From NCBI RefSeq assembly GCF_000703165.1, contig NZ_JNLQ01000001.1, positions 186,001 to 250,000 on the forward strand: a DNA stretch of 64,000 nt, given 5' to 3'. Source of the DNA: Butyrivibrio sp. AE3004. Its GTDB lineage: Bacteria > Bacillota > Clostridia > Lachnospirales > Lachnospiraceae. A model generated the notes under the pieces. The model worked only from the letters and a program-made list of their open reading frames with translations, searched no databases and was not told the DNA's origin. Within the stretch, counting starts at the first letter, position 1, and the number at the start of each line of letters is the position of its first letter. Below, piece by piece: positions 26,271-35,514 of the stretch. The translations under genes and the position numbers were made by a program.

Positions 26271-27839
26271 TTATCTCATTACCGCAAAGCTCTGAGCGTC
26301 GACAAGCAGTTTACCATCTGCCACCTTTGCATCGCCAACCTTGTATAATACCTCTCCATTAGGCATTTCATTAAGACTTACTTCCAAAGGTTTTCCTGTG
26401 GGATTGACCATACAGAACAATTCACCTCTCTTGTATACAAAAGGTTTATTCTCCTCTGTGCAGACAGGTACAAATTCAGCGTCAGCCTGAAGACTTTCCT
26501 CGCTGTGCCTGAGGGCGAGAATCTTCTTCACCGTGTTAAGAAGTGAGTTCTCATCCTTTTCCTGCGACTCAACTGTAGGAGCATCTTTATCACAATCTAC
26601 AGGAAGATAGAGCTTGTCAGCGGGAGCTTCTGAGAAACCAAGGTTCTCACCGGAAGACCACTGCATGGGAGTTCTTGAACCTGTTCTGAAATATCCACCC
26701 TCATTGGTGGGAATGGCCAGATATTTCATGCCGATTTCATCGCCGTAATACAGGAAAGGCACTCCGGGAAGTGTGAAAATGAAGGAATATGCCAGCTTCA
26801 ATTCGCGCTCATCAAGGTTATAGCTGGGTCTTAGTGTATCGTGATTGCAGGTAAGTAGGGACATATATCCAATACCTTTGGTATCCTCATACCAATCCAT
26901 ATACTGGTCAAGAAATCTGTTAATGCTTCCACCGGCATCCTTCTTAAAATAGCTATGATCCTCAGCATTTTTCTGAACCTGCTCGCCATAAACATGGTTG
27001 TAGTAATCACGCATCAGTGTTGAATAGCCACTTCCCATAGAATTCAGGCAAAAGTCCATATCATAACCTGCTCGAAGTGCAAGCGGCGGATTACTCCACT
27101 CAGCAACCATAGCTGCCTCAGGGAATTCGAGATCAAGCATTCTTCTGACATCACGCCAAATTGCGCTGGTTCCGCTCTTTTTATCGTCATCATTTTTTAC
27201 AAGAGATGAAGCCATATCTACTCTGAAACCATCGCATCCGTGGGAAAGCCAGAATCTCATGACATCCTTCATTGCTTCTCTTGTTGCTATCGCAGCAGGA
27301 TCGCTCATGCTCTTCTGCCAGGGCTCTGTCACATTCAGAAATCCGTAGTTAAGAGCCGGCTGACATTTGAAAAAGTTCAGAATATAGCAGCCGCTTCTCT
27401 CACTTTCTCCACCCACATAAGGTAATCCGTTTGCACCCTTAAAGCAGAAATCCGTCCAGATAAATCTGTCAGAATACTCATTATCCTCAGCCTTCTGGCT
27501 CTGTCTAAACCATTCATGCTCCTCAGAGGTGTGACCCGGAACAAGATCAAGCAGCACCTTAATTCCCTTTTTATGTGCCTCCTCAAAGAGATTGAAAAGA
27601 TCCTCATTGGTTCCGTAACGTGGAGCAACCTTCTTATAATCACGTACGTCGTACCCCGCATCCTTGAAGGGTGAGTCATAGCAGGGGTTGATCCAGAGAG
27701 CATTACAACCAAGTTTCTTTATGTAGTCAAGCTTCTCTGTGATTCCGTTGATATCCCCTATTCCATCTCCGTTTGTGTCATTGAATGACTGAGGATAGAT
27801 TTCATAAAAAACTGTATCCTTTAACCATTTTGCTGCCAT
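26271..27839 (-). CDS. GH13 alpha-glucosidase (oligo-1,6-glucosidase-like)
   Basis: A 522-residue cytoplasmic GH13 enzyme. It shows the four conserved regions: DLVPGHTS, GFRVDMAS (nucleophile Asp208), AEWSN (general acid Glu247) and TCNHDT (transition-state Asp). The A/B domain starts FYEIYPQSFNDTNGDGIGDI, usual for the exo-acting alpha-glucosidase, trehalose-hydrolase and glucan-glucosidase branch, and a short C-terminal beta domain ends the protein. The calcium-binding-type DTNGDGIGD stretch is present. It would release glucose from the non-reducing end of alpha-glucosides; the exact linkage cannot be read. GAGGT precedes the start. The gene converges on the MsmR-like gene and is divergent from the second AraC gene, its likely regulator. 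Confidence 0.9.
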   Translation of the reverse strand: MAAKWLKDTVFYEIYPQSFNDTNGDGIGDINGITEKLDYIKKLGCNALWINPCYDSPFKDAGYDVRDYKKVAPRYGTNEDLFNLFEEAHKKGIKVLLDLVPGHTSEEHEWFRQSQKAEDNEYSDRFIWTDFCFKGANGLPYVGGESERSGCYILNFFKCQPALNYGFLNVTEPWQKSMSDPAAIATREAMKDVMRFWLSHGCDGFRVDMASSLVKNDDDKKSGTSAIWRDVRRMLDLEFPEAAMVAEWSNPPLALRAGYDMDFCLNSMGSGYSTLMRDYYNHVYGEQVQKNAEDHSYFKKDAGGSINRFLDQYMDWYEDTKGIGYMSLLTCNHDTLRPSYNLDERELKLAYSFIFTLPGVPFLYYGDEIGMKYLAIPTNEGGYFRTGSRTPMQWSSGENLGFSEAPADKLYLPVDCDKDAPTVESQEKDENSLLNTVKKILALRHSEESLQADAEFVPVCTEENKPFVYKRGELFCMVNPTGKPLEVSLNEMPNGEVLYKVGDAKVADGKLLVDAQSFAVMR

Positions 27840-27886
27840 TTTGTATACCTCACTTTATAAAAAATAAATGTTTTTGTCTCGCGTTG

Positions 27887-27901
27887 ATAGTATAATACTA
27901 T
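27887..27901. promoter_or_regulatory. Inverted repeat in the GH13/AraC divergent promoter region
   Basis: ATAGTAT and ATACTAT form a perfect inverted repeat around one A, overlapping TATAAT- and TATACT-like -10 boxes on both strands. It lies between the GH13 gene and the AraC regulator and could be an operator (inference). Confidence 0.4.
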
Positions 27902-28000
27902 AATGAATAGCATTTTTTCTTGCTATATAATGCCAATTACTAACACAATCCTATTATATGTATTTATTCTAAAAAAGCACACAACCCAAGAGGAAATCCT

Positions 28001-28897
28001 ATGTCAAAAAAAGAAGTCATCCTTTCAGAACATGAAAATGCCAGCCATGGTGATATATTTCTACCGGTAAACAGCTACCATTCCATCATTCCTAAATCCT
28101 ATGGTGAAGTAGCTCTTCACTGGCATGAGGAGATGGAGATTACTCTGGTTAAGAGTGGCGTCTGCGCTTATAGGGTAGGACAGGAAACCTTCCTTGCAAA
28201 ACCCGGTGATATTATTCTTGTTCCTCCCTTCTGTACACACTCCGCATCGGAGGTTCCCGGAAAGATTCTTATTTCTGACAGTCTTGTTTTCAGCCTGGAT
28301 CTACTTGGGGCCGGTGGTCAGGATCTGTCTGCATCAAAGTATCTTCGACCACTGGCAGAAGGTCAGCTTGTTATGCCGGCATTCATTGATAAGAAAAGTG
28401 AGGGATATAAATCGATCCGCACAGAATTTATGAAAGCCTTAAAATGCTTCAATGAGCGTCCATTCCTATATGAACTGCGCCTTCGAGAGCACCTCTTATA
28501 TACCATAATTCTCTTATTCGAAAACAGACACATAAAAACGCCCGAAGAGAGCGAAAGTGTTCTTTCCGGGCGAATTCAGCTGCGCTCTGTTCTTCAATAT
28601 ATATCCGAACATTGTCAGGACAAGCTGACCATCTCTGAGCTTGCTGCTATCAGTGGTTTTAGTGAGAGCTACTTTATGCGAATTTTTAATGAAAATGTAG
28701 GAATGAGCGCAATAAAATACATTAATCACTGCCGTATCCAGAATGCCGCTCATGAGCTGGAAGAGACAAATCGTCCGGTGATGGACATCGCAATGGATAA
28801 TGGTTTCCCCAACATCTCATATTTCAATCTACAGTTTAAGAGGGAATTTGGAATGACACCTCAGAAATTCAGACAGAATTTTAGAGGGGCAAAATGA
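28001..28897 (+). CDS. AraC family regulator with cupin sensor domain
   Basis: A 298-residue regulator. Residues about 25-120 form a cupin (LHWHEEMEITLVKSG, then KPGDIILVPPFCTHSA); the last 100 form the AraC DNA-binding domain (ISELAAISGFSESYFMRIFNENVG and the second helix-turn-helix ending FPNISYFNLQFKREFGMTPQKFR). Members of this type usually control carbohydrate genes. Position, divergent from the GH13 alpha-glucosidase across 160 bases, suggests it regulates that gene. GAGGAAATCC precedes the ATG. Confidence 0.88.
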   Translation: MSKKEVILSEHENASHGDIFLPVNSYHSIIPKSYGEVALHWHEEMEITLVKSGVCAYRVGQETFLAKPGDIILVPPFCTHSASEVPGKILISDSLVFSLDLLGAGGQDLSASKYLRPLAEGQLVMPAFIDKKSEGYKSIRTEFMKALKCFNERPFLYELRLREHLLYTIILLFENRHIKTPEESESVLSGRIQLRSVLQYISEHCQDKLTISELAAISGFSESYFMRIFNENVGMSAIKYINHCRIQNAAHELEETNRPVMDIAMDNGFPNISYFNLQFKREFGMTPQKFRQNFRGAK

Positions 28898-28994
28898 CTT
28901 GCTACAAGGTTACTCCATCCTTAAATCTTCCGGTTGTAAATAGGATAAGATGTGCCCCTGCAGCAGTTAAGTCAGTCGTTGACACCATATCATT

Positions 28995-30293
28995 CTATTC
29001 CTCAGGAATATTTCCGTAAGCGGAAACAGCCTCATCCACTGTCATTTCTCCGTTGCCTACAGCGTAGATAGCAGCCCTGAATTGTCTGACCGCCGGATCC
29101 AGAAGCCCGGTTTCCTTGTCACTAAAGCTCCTGTCAGAAGGAATATCGGAGAGTGCAGAATAAAGCTCGTCAGTCGAATAATCATCTACAGGCGTAATCA
29201 GACGTTTTAATCCGGCCATGTTCCCAAGTTCTTCCTTGCTGATCAGAAACCGCATGAATTCATTGGCCATATCTATGTTCCTGCTGTGACTGTTAACGGA
29301 AAAGCAAACACTGATAGAATTGATAAAATAACCCCCGTCGTCACCTGCAGGAGCGGTAAAGAATCTGTATTTAAACGGATGTGCCGAAAAAGCTTCAGAC
29401 TTACTCTCTCTCTTAGCCGTTCCGGAAACCACATCACCTGTAGCAAACATCATCGGTACATCACCCTCAAAAAATCTCATTATCACCGAATCATATTCGT
29501 CGATTATTTCTTCCTGACATTTTGCCACATCTATGCAATCGGAATTCACAAATTCATAAAGCCTCTCCAGTGCAGGACGCATCAGTTCTCCTGATGAAGG
29601 CTCGAAATTATTGAGGGCGTCTACCTTATCGCTGTTTTTTATGATATTATAGGCAAACATCGGATAAGCAAAACAATTAAACAGCCCGGATCCGGTAAAT
29701 TTATCCGCTCCCATCATGGGAGATTCATATCCTGCACTCTTAAGCTTAGCGCAGGCTTTCATAAGCTCATTAAAATTAGTTGGAACCTCTAATCCTTCTT
29801 TTTCAAAGATATCCATGTTGACAAGCATTCCGTAAGAGGTGGTAAAAATCGGGAGCATAACAACATCACCAGAATCAGTAGTTCTTATCAGAGAATCCCT
29901 TATACAGGAATAATCAATGTTGGCAGAAGAATCTGACAAAACCTCGCAAGATTTAAACATGCTGTCATACATCTCGTTTCCAATCATCCCGCTGTTGGTC
30001 ATAAAGATATCCGGTGGCTCACTGCTTACAAGGGCGCTCGAGATGACATTATTGTAATCATCCATTGTCACATACTGTAGATTTGCGCTCGGATAATATT
30101 CGTAAAAGCGCTCAAACTCTGCCTCAAGCGATTCAAAGTTACCGTAACTGCCTGCAACAGTTAAAGAAAACTCGGTATCCTTGTCATACTTAGGGACAAA
30201 GGCACTATCCTCTTTCTTTTGGCCTCCGCAGCCCTGTAAAAGAAGCATAACAGTCATACTCAAAGAAAATAACAGCCTCAGTTTTTTCTTCAT
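28995..30293 (-). CDS. Sugar-type solute-binding lipoprotein, orphan, next to a sensor kinase
   Basis: A 432-residue extracellular binding protein with a lipobox LLLQGC in the first 25 residues and the CUT1-type fold pattern (FERFYEYYPSANLQYVTMD, EPPDIFMTNS, GLEVPTNFNELMKACAKL). No permease genes follow. The start at 30293 is chosen because GGAAGG is eight bases upstream of that ATG but too close to the earlier one. The hybrid histidine kinase is encoded 39 bases upstream in the same direction, so the protein may act as a periplasm-side ligand sensor for the kinase rather than as part of a transporter (inference). Confidence 0.85.
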   Translation of the reverse strand: MKKKLRLLFSLSMTVMLLLQGCGGQKKEDSAFVPKYDKDTEFSLTVAGSYGNFESLEAEFERFYEYYPSANLQYVTMDDYNNVISSALVSSEPPDIFMTNSGMIGNEMYDSMFKSCEVLSDSSANIDYSCIRDSLIRTTDSGDVVMLPIFTTSYGMLVNMDIFEKEGLEVPTNFNELMKACAKLKSAGYESPMMGADKFTGSGLFNCFAYPMFAYNIIKNSDKVDALNNFEPSSGELMRPALERLYEFVNSDCIDVAKCQEEIIDEYDSVIMRFFEGDVPMMFATGDVVSGTAKRESKSEAFSAHPFKYRFFTAPAGDDGGYFINSISVCFSVNSHSRNIDMANEFMRFLISKEELGNMAGLKRLITPVDDYSTDELYSALSDIPSDRSFSDKETGLLDPAVRQFRAAIYAVGNGEMTVDEAVSAYGNIPEE

Positions 30294-30332
30294 AAGCATT
30301 ACCTTCCTTTATATAATATCATTCGCTTTGTA

Positions 30333-32954
30333 CTATTCCTGCAAGTCATTTAGAGGTTCAAGTTCCTTCGCCAACTGCCTGTGTCTGGCCAAAAGACCGA
30401 AAAGCTCTTTATCCAGCATTTCCGAATCACCACTATTTCCGGCCTTCTCAAGGCTTGCAGCGAATTCTCCAAGCTCCAGCGCTCCTACCATTCGTAAAGC
30501 ACTCTTAAGCCCATGCACTTTTATAGTTGTATTTTGTATATCTCCTGCTTTCCAGTAGTTCTCGATTTCTTCAGCCCTCTTTTCCGCACTGCTCATGTAC
30601 GTTGTAAGAGCCATAATATAATCCTCTGCATCACCACAATATTCAAGGCCCGAATCTAAATCGAGTTCATTAATATCATACAGAAATCCGGGAAGCTCAT
30701 TATCTTCTGTATTATCTTCTCTATTATCCTTTTCATTATCGACAGCGTCATCCTTATCGGATACTGTATTCACCTTATCCTTCGGGAGATACTGCAATAA
30801 CATCATTTCCAACCGCTCGGCATCAATTGGCTTGGTGAGGTAGTCATCAAATCCGACATTTGTGTACATTTCACGCATACCCGATATGGCATTGGCAGTA
30901 AGACATATTACAGGCGTTCCTTCATTCGGAGTATTCGTCAGCTCCTTCATTTCCGTGAGGGTTTCGATGCCATCTTTGTCCGGCATCATATGATCCAGGA
31001 AGATAACATCATAATGATTATTTTTAAAAAGCGAAATGCATTCATCGCCACTTTCTGCCGTATCAATACGGAGCCCGGTCCGCTTAAGCAGGTTTACAAA
31101 TACTGTAAGATTAACCGTGGTATCATCAACCACAAGTACTCTTGCGCAAGGTGCTGTGAATTTCTCATGATAAGTTGCCCTCTCGCTGGATGACCGTCTG
31201 AAGGCCTCTTCGAAATCTCCGATGGGATCCCATTTAACGACCTTCTGCTCAAGTTCAAAGGAAAAAACAGAACCCTTACCATATTCGCTTTGCACTTCAA
31301 GATGACTGCCCATCATATCAAGAAACCGTTGGACAATAGTCATCCCCAGTCCTGTTCCTTCGATGTTCCTGTTCCTTTTTTCTTCAATACGTTCAAAAGC
31401 AACAAATAACTTGTCAAGGTCTTCAGGTTTTATGCCTATACCGGTGTCTTCAACACTGATTTTAAGTATGATTGAATCAGGTTTATCCTCAGGCTTGTAA
31501 GAATTTATGGAAAAAGTTATATATCCCTGTTTGGTGTACTTTACCGCATTAGAGAGAATATTAATAATAACCTGCTTAATCCTGATCTCGTCCCCGTTAA
31601 GGACAGTTGGAATATTCCTGTCTATGTTCAGTTTTAAAGAAAGCCCTTTATCTTCCGCTTTCTTTTGCACCATATTTACAAGATCATTAAGAAGGGAAGC
31701 AAAATAGTAATCAACGTTTATAATTTCCATTTTGCCCGCTTCTATTTTGGAAAAATCCAGAATGTCGTTGATGATGCCAAGTAGAGTATTTCCCGCAGTC
31801 CTTATACTCTCTGAATACATTCTGATATTTTCATCCCGGCAATCGCGAAGTACCATTTCATTTAATCCCAGTATCGCATTCATAGGTGTACGGATATCAT
31901 GGGACATGGTAGATAAGAAGTTGGATTTGGCCTCATTAGCCTGATTTGCCTGCTTAGCAGCCTCTGACAGCTTACGGTTGTAAGTCATCATGACAGCCGA
32001 ATTAAACATCAAAAGAATTAAAAAGCCAAGAGTCGCTATACCAAGAAGCAACCAGTCTATCGACCTGCTTGCTACAAGGTCGTTCACAGGTATATAGGCA
32101 AGTAAAAACCATGTCGTCATAGTTTCAAGAGGTGTATAGGACAAAATACAATCCTCTTTCTTAAAGTTCTTGATGGTCATGACGCCTGTTCCACCTGCTA
32201 TCTCTTTGATCACATGCTCATATTCTCCTGCCGTAGCTGCATTATATGACTTGTAGTACTCAAAGAAATTACTGTTCTTAAAGGACTTACCATGAACAAC
32301 GTAATTACCTTCCTTGTCAATGAGACTTATCTCAACATTTTCGTATTCACCTTTTAGGAAAACAAGCTTTTGCTCAAGGCGACTCAAAGGAACAACTCGC
32401 ATCAAAAGACCTTTTTTCAGCTCGTTGTTTTCTTTGTCAAGAACAGTCACATTATTTAAAAAAGCAATAGACTGAACTCCGTTCATAGGGTTTGTGTAGG
32501 CTCTTGTGAGACCAACAACATCTTTTGTAGCCTTCTCAGTTTCAATATTGTCAAAGATTGCTATCTTCTTATAGGAAACCGTATAGGTATCGGGATCAGA
32601 TACTTTACCTGTAGTCGAGATGCCTTCTCGTTCAGGACTGTCCAAAAAGATCAGGTGTCCTTCAATTTCCGGAGAAATCTTTGCCTTTCTGATATAGGAT
32701 ATAGCGTCCTCTGTCGTCATCGGAGTATCGTTTTCCGCTGAACGATTGATGTAGTTTGCCCATATATCACAAAGATGCTGTTCATCCTCAAGGTAATTAG
32801 CGATGATCTGACTTGTTGTCATGGTCATCTTTTCAAAGGCGATAATCTCATTTTTGTTGCTCTCTTCTGCCTTAGTGTTCGCATACCCTATGATAAAGAA
32901 CAGAATAAACCCCATTATCAAAAGATTTATTGTTATTATCAGCCATCTTTTCAC
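30333..32954 (-). CDS. Hybrid sensor histidine kinase with receiver and HPt domains
   Basis: An 873-residue membrane kinase. Order: transmembrane helix (about 5-25), extracellular dCache-like sensor (about 30-290), second helix (about 300-322), HisKA with phospho-acceptor His352 in MSHDIRTPMNA, HATPase_c (N-box NILSNAVKYT, G1 DTGIGI, G2 GTGLGM), receiver with Asp654 in VIFLDHMMPDKDG, an acidic linker rich in Asp/Asn/Glu, and an HPt domain with His814 in VHGLKSA. This complete phosphorelay in one chain still needs a separate output regulator, which I do not see nearby. It probably forms a unit with the downstream binding lipoprotein. Confidence 0.92.
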   Translation of the reverse strand: MKRWLIITINLLIMGFILFFIIGYANTKAEESNKNEIIAFEKMTMTTSQIIANYLEDEQHLCDIWANYINRSAENDTPMTTEDAISYIRKAKISPEIEGHLIFLDSPEREGISTTGKVSDPDTYTVSYKKIAIFDNIETEKATKDVVGLTRAYTNPMNGVQSIAFLNNVTVLDKENNELKKGLLMRVVPLSRLEQKLVFLKGEYENVEISLIDKEGNYVVHGKSFKNSNFFEYYKSYNAATAGEYEHVIKEIAGGTGVMTIKNFKKEDCILSYTPLETMTTWFLLAYIPVNDLVASRSIDWLLLGIATLGFLILLMFNSAVMMTYNRKLSEAAKQANQANEAKSNFLSTMSHDIRTPMNAILGLNEMVLRDCRDENIRMYSESIRTAGNTLLGIINDILDFSKIEAGKMEIINVDYYFASLLNDLVNMVQKKAEDKGLSLKLNIDRNIPTVLNGDEIRIKQVIINILSNAVKYTKQGYITFSINSYKPEDKPDSIILKISVEDTGIGIKPEDLDKLFVAFERIEEKRNRNIEGTGLGMTIVQRFLDMMGSHLEVQSEYGKGSVFSFELEQKVVKWDPIGDFEEAFRRSSSERATYHEKFTAPCARVLVVDDTTVNLTVFVNLLKRTGLRIDTAESGDECISLFKNNHYDVIFLDHMMPDKDGIETLTEMKELTNTPNEGTPVICLTANAISGMREMYTNVGFDDYLTKPIDAERLEMMLLQYLPKDKVNTVSDKDDAVDNEKDNREDNTEDNELPGFLYDINELDLDSGLEYCGDAEDYIMALTTYMSSAEKRAEEIENYWKAGDIQNTTIKVHGLKSALRMVGALELGEFAASLEKAGNSGDSEMLDKELFGLLARHRQLAKELEPLNDLQE

Positions 32955-32991
32955 CCTCAGCCCTCCGATTATAAGAAAAGAAAGTCACAAA

Positions 32992-33642
32992 TCATTCTCC
33001 TGTGATTTCAAGCAATATGTATCCATCTTCAGGGCATACAGCTGCCTGTCCGCCGACAGCGGGAATCTTGTCTGAGAGGTCATGAACATTTTCAACCTCT
33101 TCTAAAGGATATAAGTATGCCTTAATCGGAAGATTATCATAGGCCATATACTGATTAGATTCTTTTTTAGCAAAAACAGCTATGGCATCTGTCCAATCAG
33201 TCCATTTCTCAATATCAAAGCTTATGTAGCTTTCACCGGGATTTACAACAGCTTTGGCATAGCGCATAATTGACATACCGTCGGATTCATGAATCTCATT
33301 AAAGGCTTTTGCGCCTGCTTTATTCAGGCTGCTGCTATTGACCAGCGCATATTTCACGCCACCTTCAACAGGCACATTCTCAGAAATTACTATACTGATG
33401 CAAGTACCCTTACGAAGAACAAGATTATCGTTTAGTTTTATACGGTGATAACCTGCGAAATTAAACGTTTCCGTAACACTGTCGAGCAGTACTCCATCGG
33501 TGGGTTTCTCTGCATCCTCATTAAGCATAAATATTTTTGCTGTAACTGTCGCATCCATATCTCCGGTCATAGCTGCAACATATTCAAGAACGCTATCATC
33601 TTCCATTTCAAATACATTATCTCCCTCTTTTTCATTATGCAC
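32992..33642 (-). pseudogene. C-terminal fragment of a secreted papain-like (C1) protein with lectin-like domain
   Basis: The frame opens with GTG but has no ribosome binding site, and an in-frame stop lies nine bases upstream. The 216 residues (GDNVFEMEDDSVLEYVAAM, NFAGYHRIKLNDNLVLRKGT, NPGESYISFDIEKWTDWTD) resemble the lectin-like beta-sandwich found at the C-terminus of secreted C1 peptidases in Lachnospiraceae, as I recall it. The protease domain and signal peptide are missing. I read it as the 3' remainder of a deleted gene. An intact small protein is unlikely because no start signal exists. Confidence 0.55.
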
Positions 33643-33737
33643 TTTAGCTATTTAATCCATGCATCCTCCAAAATGTTCTCATTTTAAGTATTACAATAAA
33701 CACCTCACAAAACCATTATCATTCTATGAAAAAAAGA

Positions 33738-34046
33738 TTAAATAATAATGGTGAAGCAATACTTTAAGATTTCATCTGCAATCCTCATGGTAGACTCTCT
33801 GTGAGAAACAAGAACGACTGTCTTTTCCTTTGCTTCTTCTTTTAGAGATTTCAGGATCACGGCTTCATTCAAACTATCAAGATTACTTGTGGGTTCATCA
33901 AGGAGCATAACCTTAAGGGGTATTTTCTGCTTTTCCACATATTTGTTTAACAGTTTTTGAAAATCTTCCCCCTGTTTATCGAGCATCTTATTTACGCCAA
34001 CAAGGCTAAACAGACTGCTTATCATCTTTGCCTGAATACTTGGCAT
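33738..34046 (-). pseudogene. Chimeric fragment: hydrolase N-terminus joined to ABC ATPase C-terminus
   Basis: From the Met at 34046 (GGGAGG eight bases upstream) the first 45 residues (MPSIQAKMISSLFSLVGVNK, DKQGEDFQKLLNKYVEKQK) look like the start of an alpha/beta hydrolase or esterase of the type common in Clostridia. At about residue 46 the sequence switches in frame to VMLLDEPTSNLDS and VVLVSHRESTMRIADEI, the Walker B, D-loop and H-loop region of an ABC exporter ATPase. No Walker A exists. Two unrelated genes have been joined near 33910 by a deletion. The product cannot hydrolyse ATP and is probably non-functional. Confidence 0.7.
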
Positions 34047-34101
34047 TTTCATATCCTCCCGTTCTGCTAGTGTCACCAAATAAGTCAACTTTATCACTTG
34101 C

Positions 34102-34869
34102 CTAAATTGGCATTTCCATAAATTCATCTATTGCCTTAAGTACAGGCTCCGCATATTTCTTTCCACCAAAAAGCCACTGCTCATGCTGCATATCGAACTC
34201 CCTGATCTCAGGATCATGGAAATATTTCTTGTATCTTTTCAGATACTTCTCCCCCATTTTATTGGCATAGATAAAATGCGCTTTGGTGTGTTCTACGCTG
34301 ATGTCTTCTTCAAGATGTGTCAGAAGGTCCGTGTAATACTCATTTTTAATGGACTGAGGATTAAACTTTGAAAAACAGTTCATAAACTTCTCTGCATTTT
34401 CATCATCCATTTCAAATATCTTTTTTAGCTTTTCTTTCGATTTATTTCGTTTCTCCTTGTTTCCGGTAAAGCTTGTGAGAAGCGGCACCACAAGCATCGA
34501 CTGAAGCTTTGCGGATATTTTACCGCTCTGATCAAGATCCGGACTGCCAAAGATTGCATGATCTATATGCACGTTCCTTCTCATGACAAGCTGACCTACA
34601 AAACTTGAACCAAGCGAAGAACCGATAGCCCCATCAATCCTTCCGGCATGGTGTTCATTTATATAGTTCTCAATTTTTTCAGTTACTGTGATCATGTCCG
34701 GAAAGATATTATCGCTTCCATCGAATCCATCATAGTTCACACATATAAGGTGATATTTCTCAGAAAGATCCGGTATGACCGTTCCAAAATTTGTCTGCCA
34801 GTCACAGCATGTTCCAGGCAATAACATCAATGTCTTCCCTGACATATTTCCCATTTCTTCAAATTGCAT
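34102..34869 (-). CDS. Alpha/beta hydrolase
   Basis: A 255-residue alpha/beta hydrolase. The oxyanion region is LMLLPGTCCDWQTNF, the nucleophile elbow is GSSLGSS (Ser in G-x-S-x-G-like context near residue 85-87), and the catalytic His is probably in MQHEQWLFGGKKY near the C-terminus. Length fits the family. No signal peptide, so cytoplasmic. The substrate cannot be inferred. The chimeric fragment follows it by 55 bases and also starts with hydrolase-like sequence, so two hydrolase genes may once have stood side by side. Confidence 0.75.
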   Translation of the reverse strand: MQFEEMGNMSGKTLMLLPGTCCDWQTNFGTVIPDLSEKYHLICVNYDGFDGSDNIFPDMITVTEKIENYINEHHAGRIDGAIGSSLGSSFVGQLVMRRNVHIDHAIFGSPDLDQSGKISAKLQSMLVVPLLTSFTGNKEKRNKSKEKLKKIFEMDDENAEKFMNCFSKFNPQSIKNEYYTDLLTHLEEDISVEHTKAHFIYANKMGEKYLKRYKKYFHDPEIREFDMQHEQWLFGGKKYAEPVLKAIDEFMEMPI

Positions 34870-34994
34870 TTTTCAAACACCCCTGTTTTGTCAGATTTTT
34901 GATTAAATCAACCATCATATTCCAGCAGTACTTAGCCTGCTTTCTGCACTGGAATATAGTAATACTCTCATGATGATTGACTTAACCTTAGCAA

Positions 34995-35023
34995 AAATGC
35001 CGCATTGGCAAGATGCGGCATTT
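34995..35023. terminator. Perfect 11-bp hairpin, terminator-like
   Basis: AAATGCCGCAT pairs perfectly with ATGCGGCATTT around a seven-base loop. It lies in the 366-base gap between the feo genes and the hydrolase. It is flanked by A-rich sequence on the left, giving a short T-run on the minus strand, so it could end the feo transcript before the hydrolase. Confidence 0.65.
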
Positions 35024-35062
35024 CAGGTAGGAGATTTCTTATGACTATTTATGTCATTTATT

Positions 35063-35078
35063 GTTAGCTATAACTAAC
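35063..35078. promoter_or_regulatory. Second iron-box-like inverted repeat
   Basis: GTTAGCTATAACTAAC has arms GTTAG/CTAAC, similar to the perfect box in front of feoA. Further related half-sites (GTTAAC at 35089, GCTAATTAGC near 35097-35108) follow. It lies between feo and the hydrolase gene, where a divergent or following promoter could be controlled by the same metal-dependent repressor (inference). Confidence 0.4.
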
Positions 35079-35235
35079 TTAAAAAATGTTAACATATGCT
35101 AATTAGCGTTGTCAATACATAAAACCAAAGCAATTCTCACTTTATCACGTATTATTATGACTTCCTGAACGCAGAAAATGAAAATAAGTTCAAGAATCTA
35201 TGTATTGTTTTTCGACCTCGCATAACATATTTATA

Positions 35236-35490
35236 TCATGAGATAGCTTTATTCAGCACAATTTCATACATCTCGCCCATGTTCTTAAAGCCATCCTTTG
35301 GAGCGCATTTACCGCAGTCCCCGCCGCAGCCTTTGCTGCAGCAGGAAACATCTACCCTGCGAATTATTCCCATGTGTTCAAGATACTCAATTTGTCTTTT
35401 TACATCCTCAACTGTCGTGTGAAGCTCCATTGCCAGAAGCTTTTCAGTTCTGGCATGTCCATCACTTAATAATGCAATTAAATCCTTCAT
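35236..35490 (-). CDS. feoC: FeoC-like winged-helix protein with cysteine cluster
   Basis: An 84-residue protein. The N-terminal 50 residues form a winged helix (MKDLIALLSDGHARTEKLLA, then VKRQIEYLEHMGIIRRVDV), followed by a Cys cluster CCSKGCGGDCGKC that could hold an iron-sulfur cluster, as in FeoC-type proteins. It follows feoB by 24 bases in the same operon. FeoC relatives modulate FeoB stability or act as iron/oxygen-sensitive regulators. Cys spacing differs from the enterobacterial protein. Confidence 0.8.
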   Translation of the reverse strand: MKDLIALLSDGHARTEKLLAMELHTTVEDVKRQIEYLEHMGIIRRVDVSCCSKGCGGDCGKCAPKDGFKNMGEMYEIVLNKAIS

Positions 35491-35514
35491 AATTAATCTC
35501 CGTAAAAAACAAAA

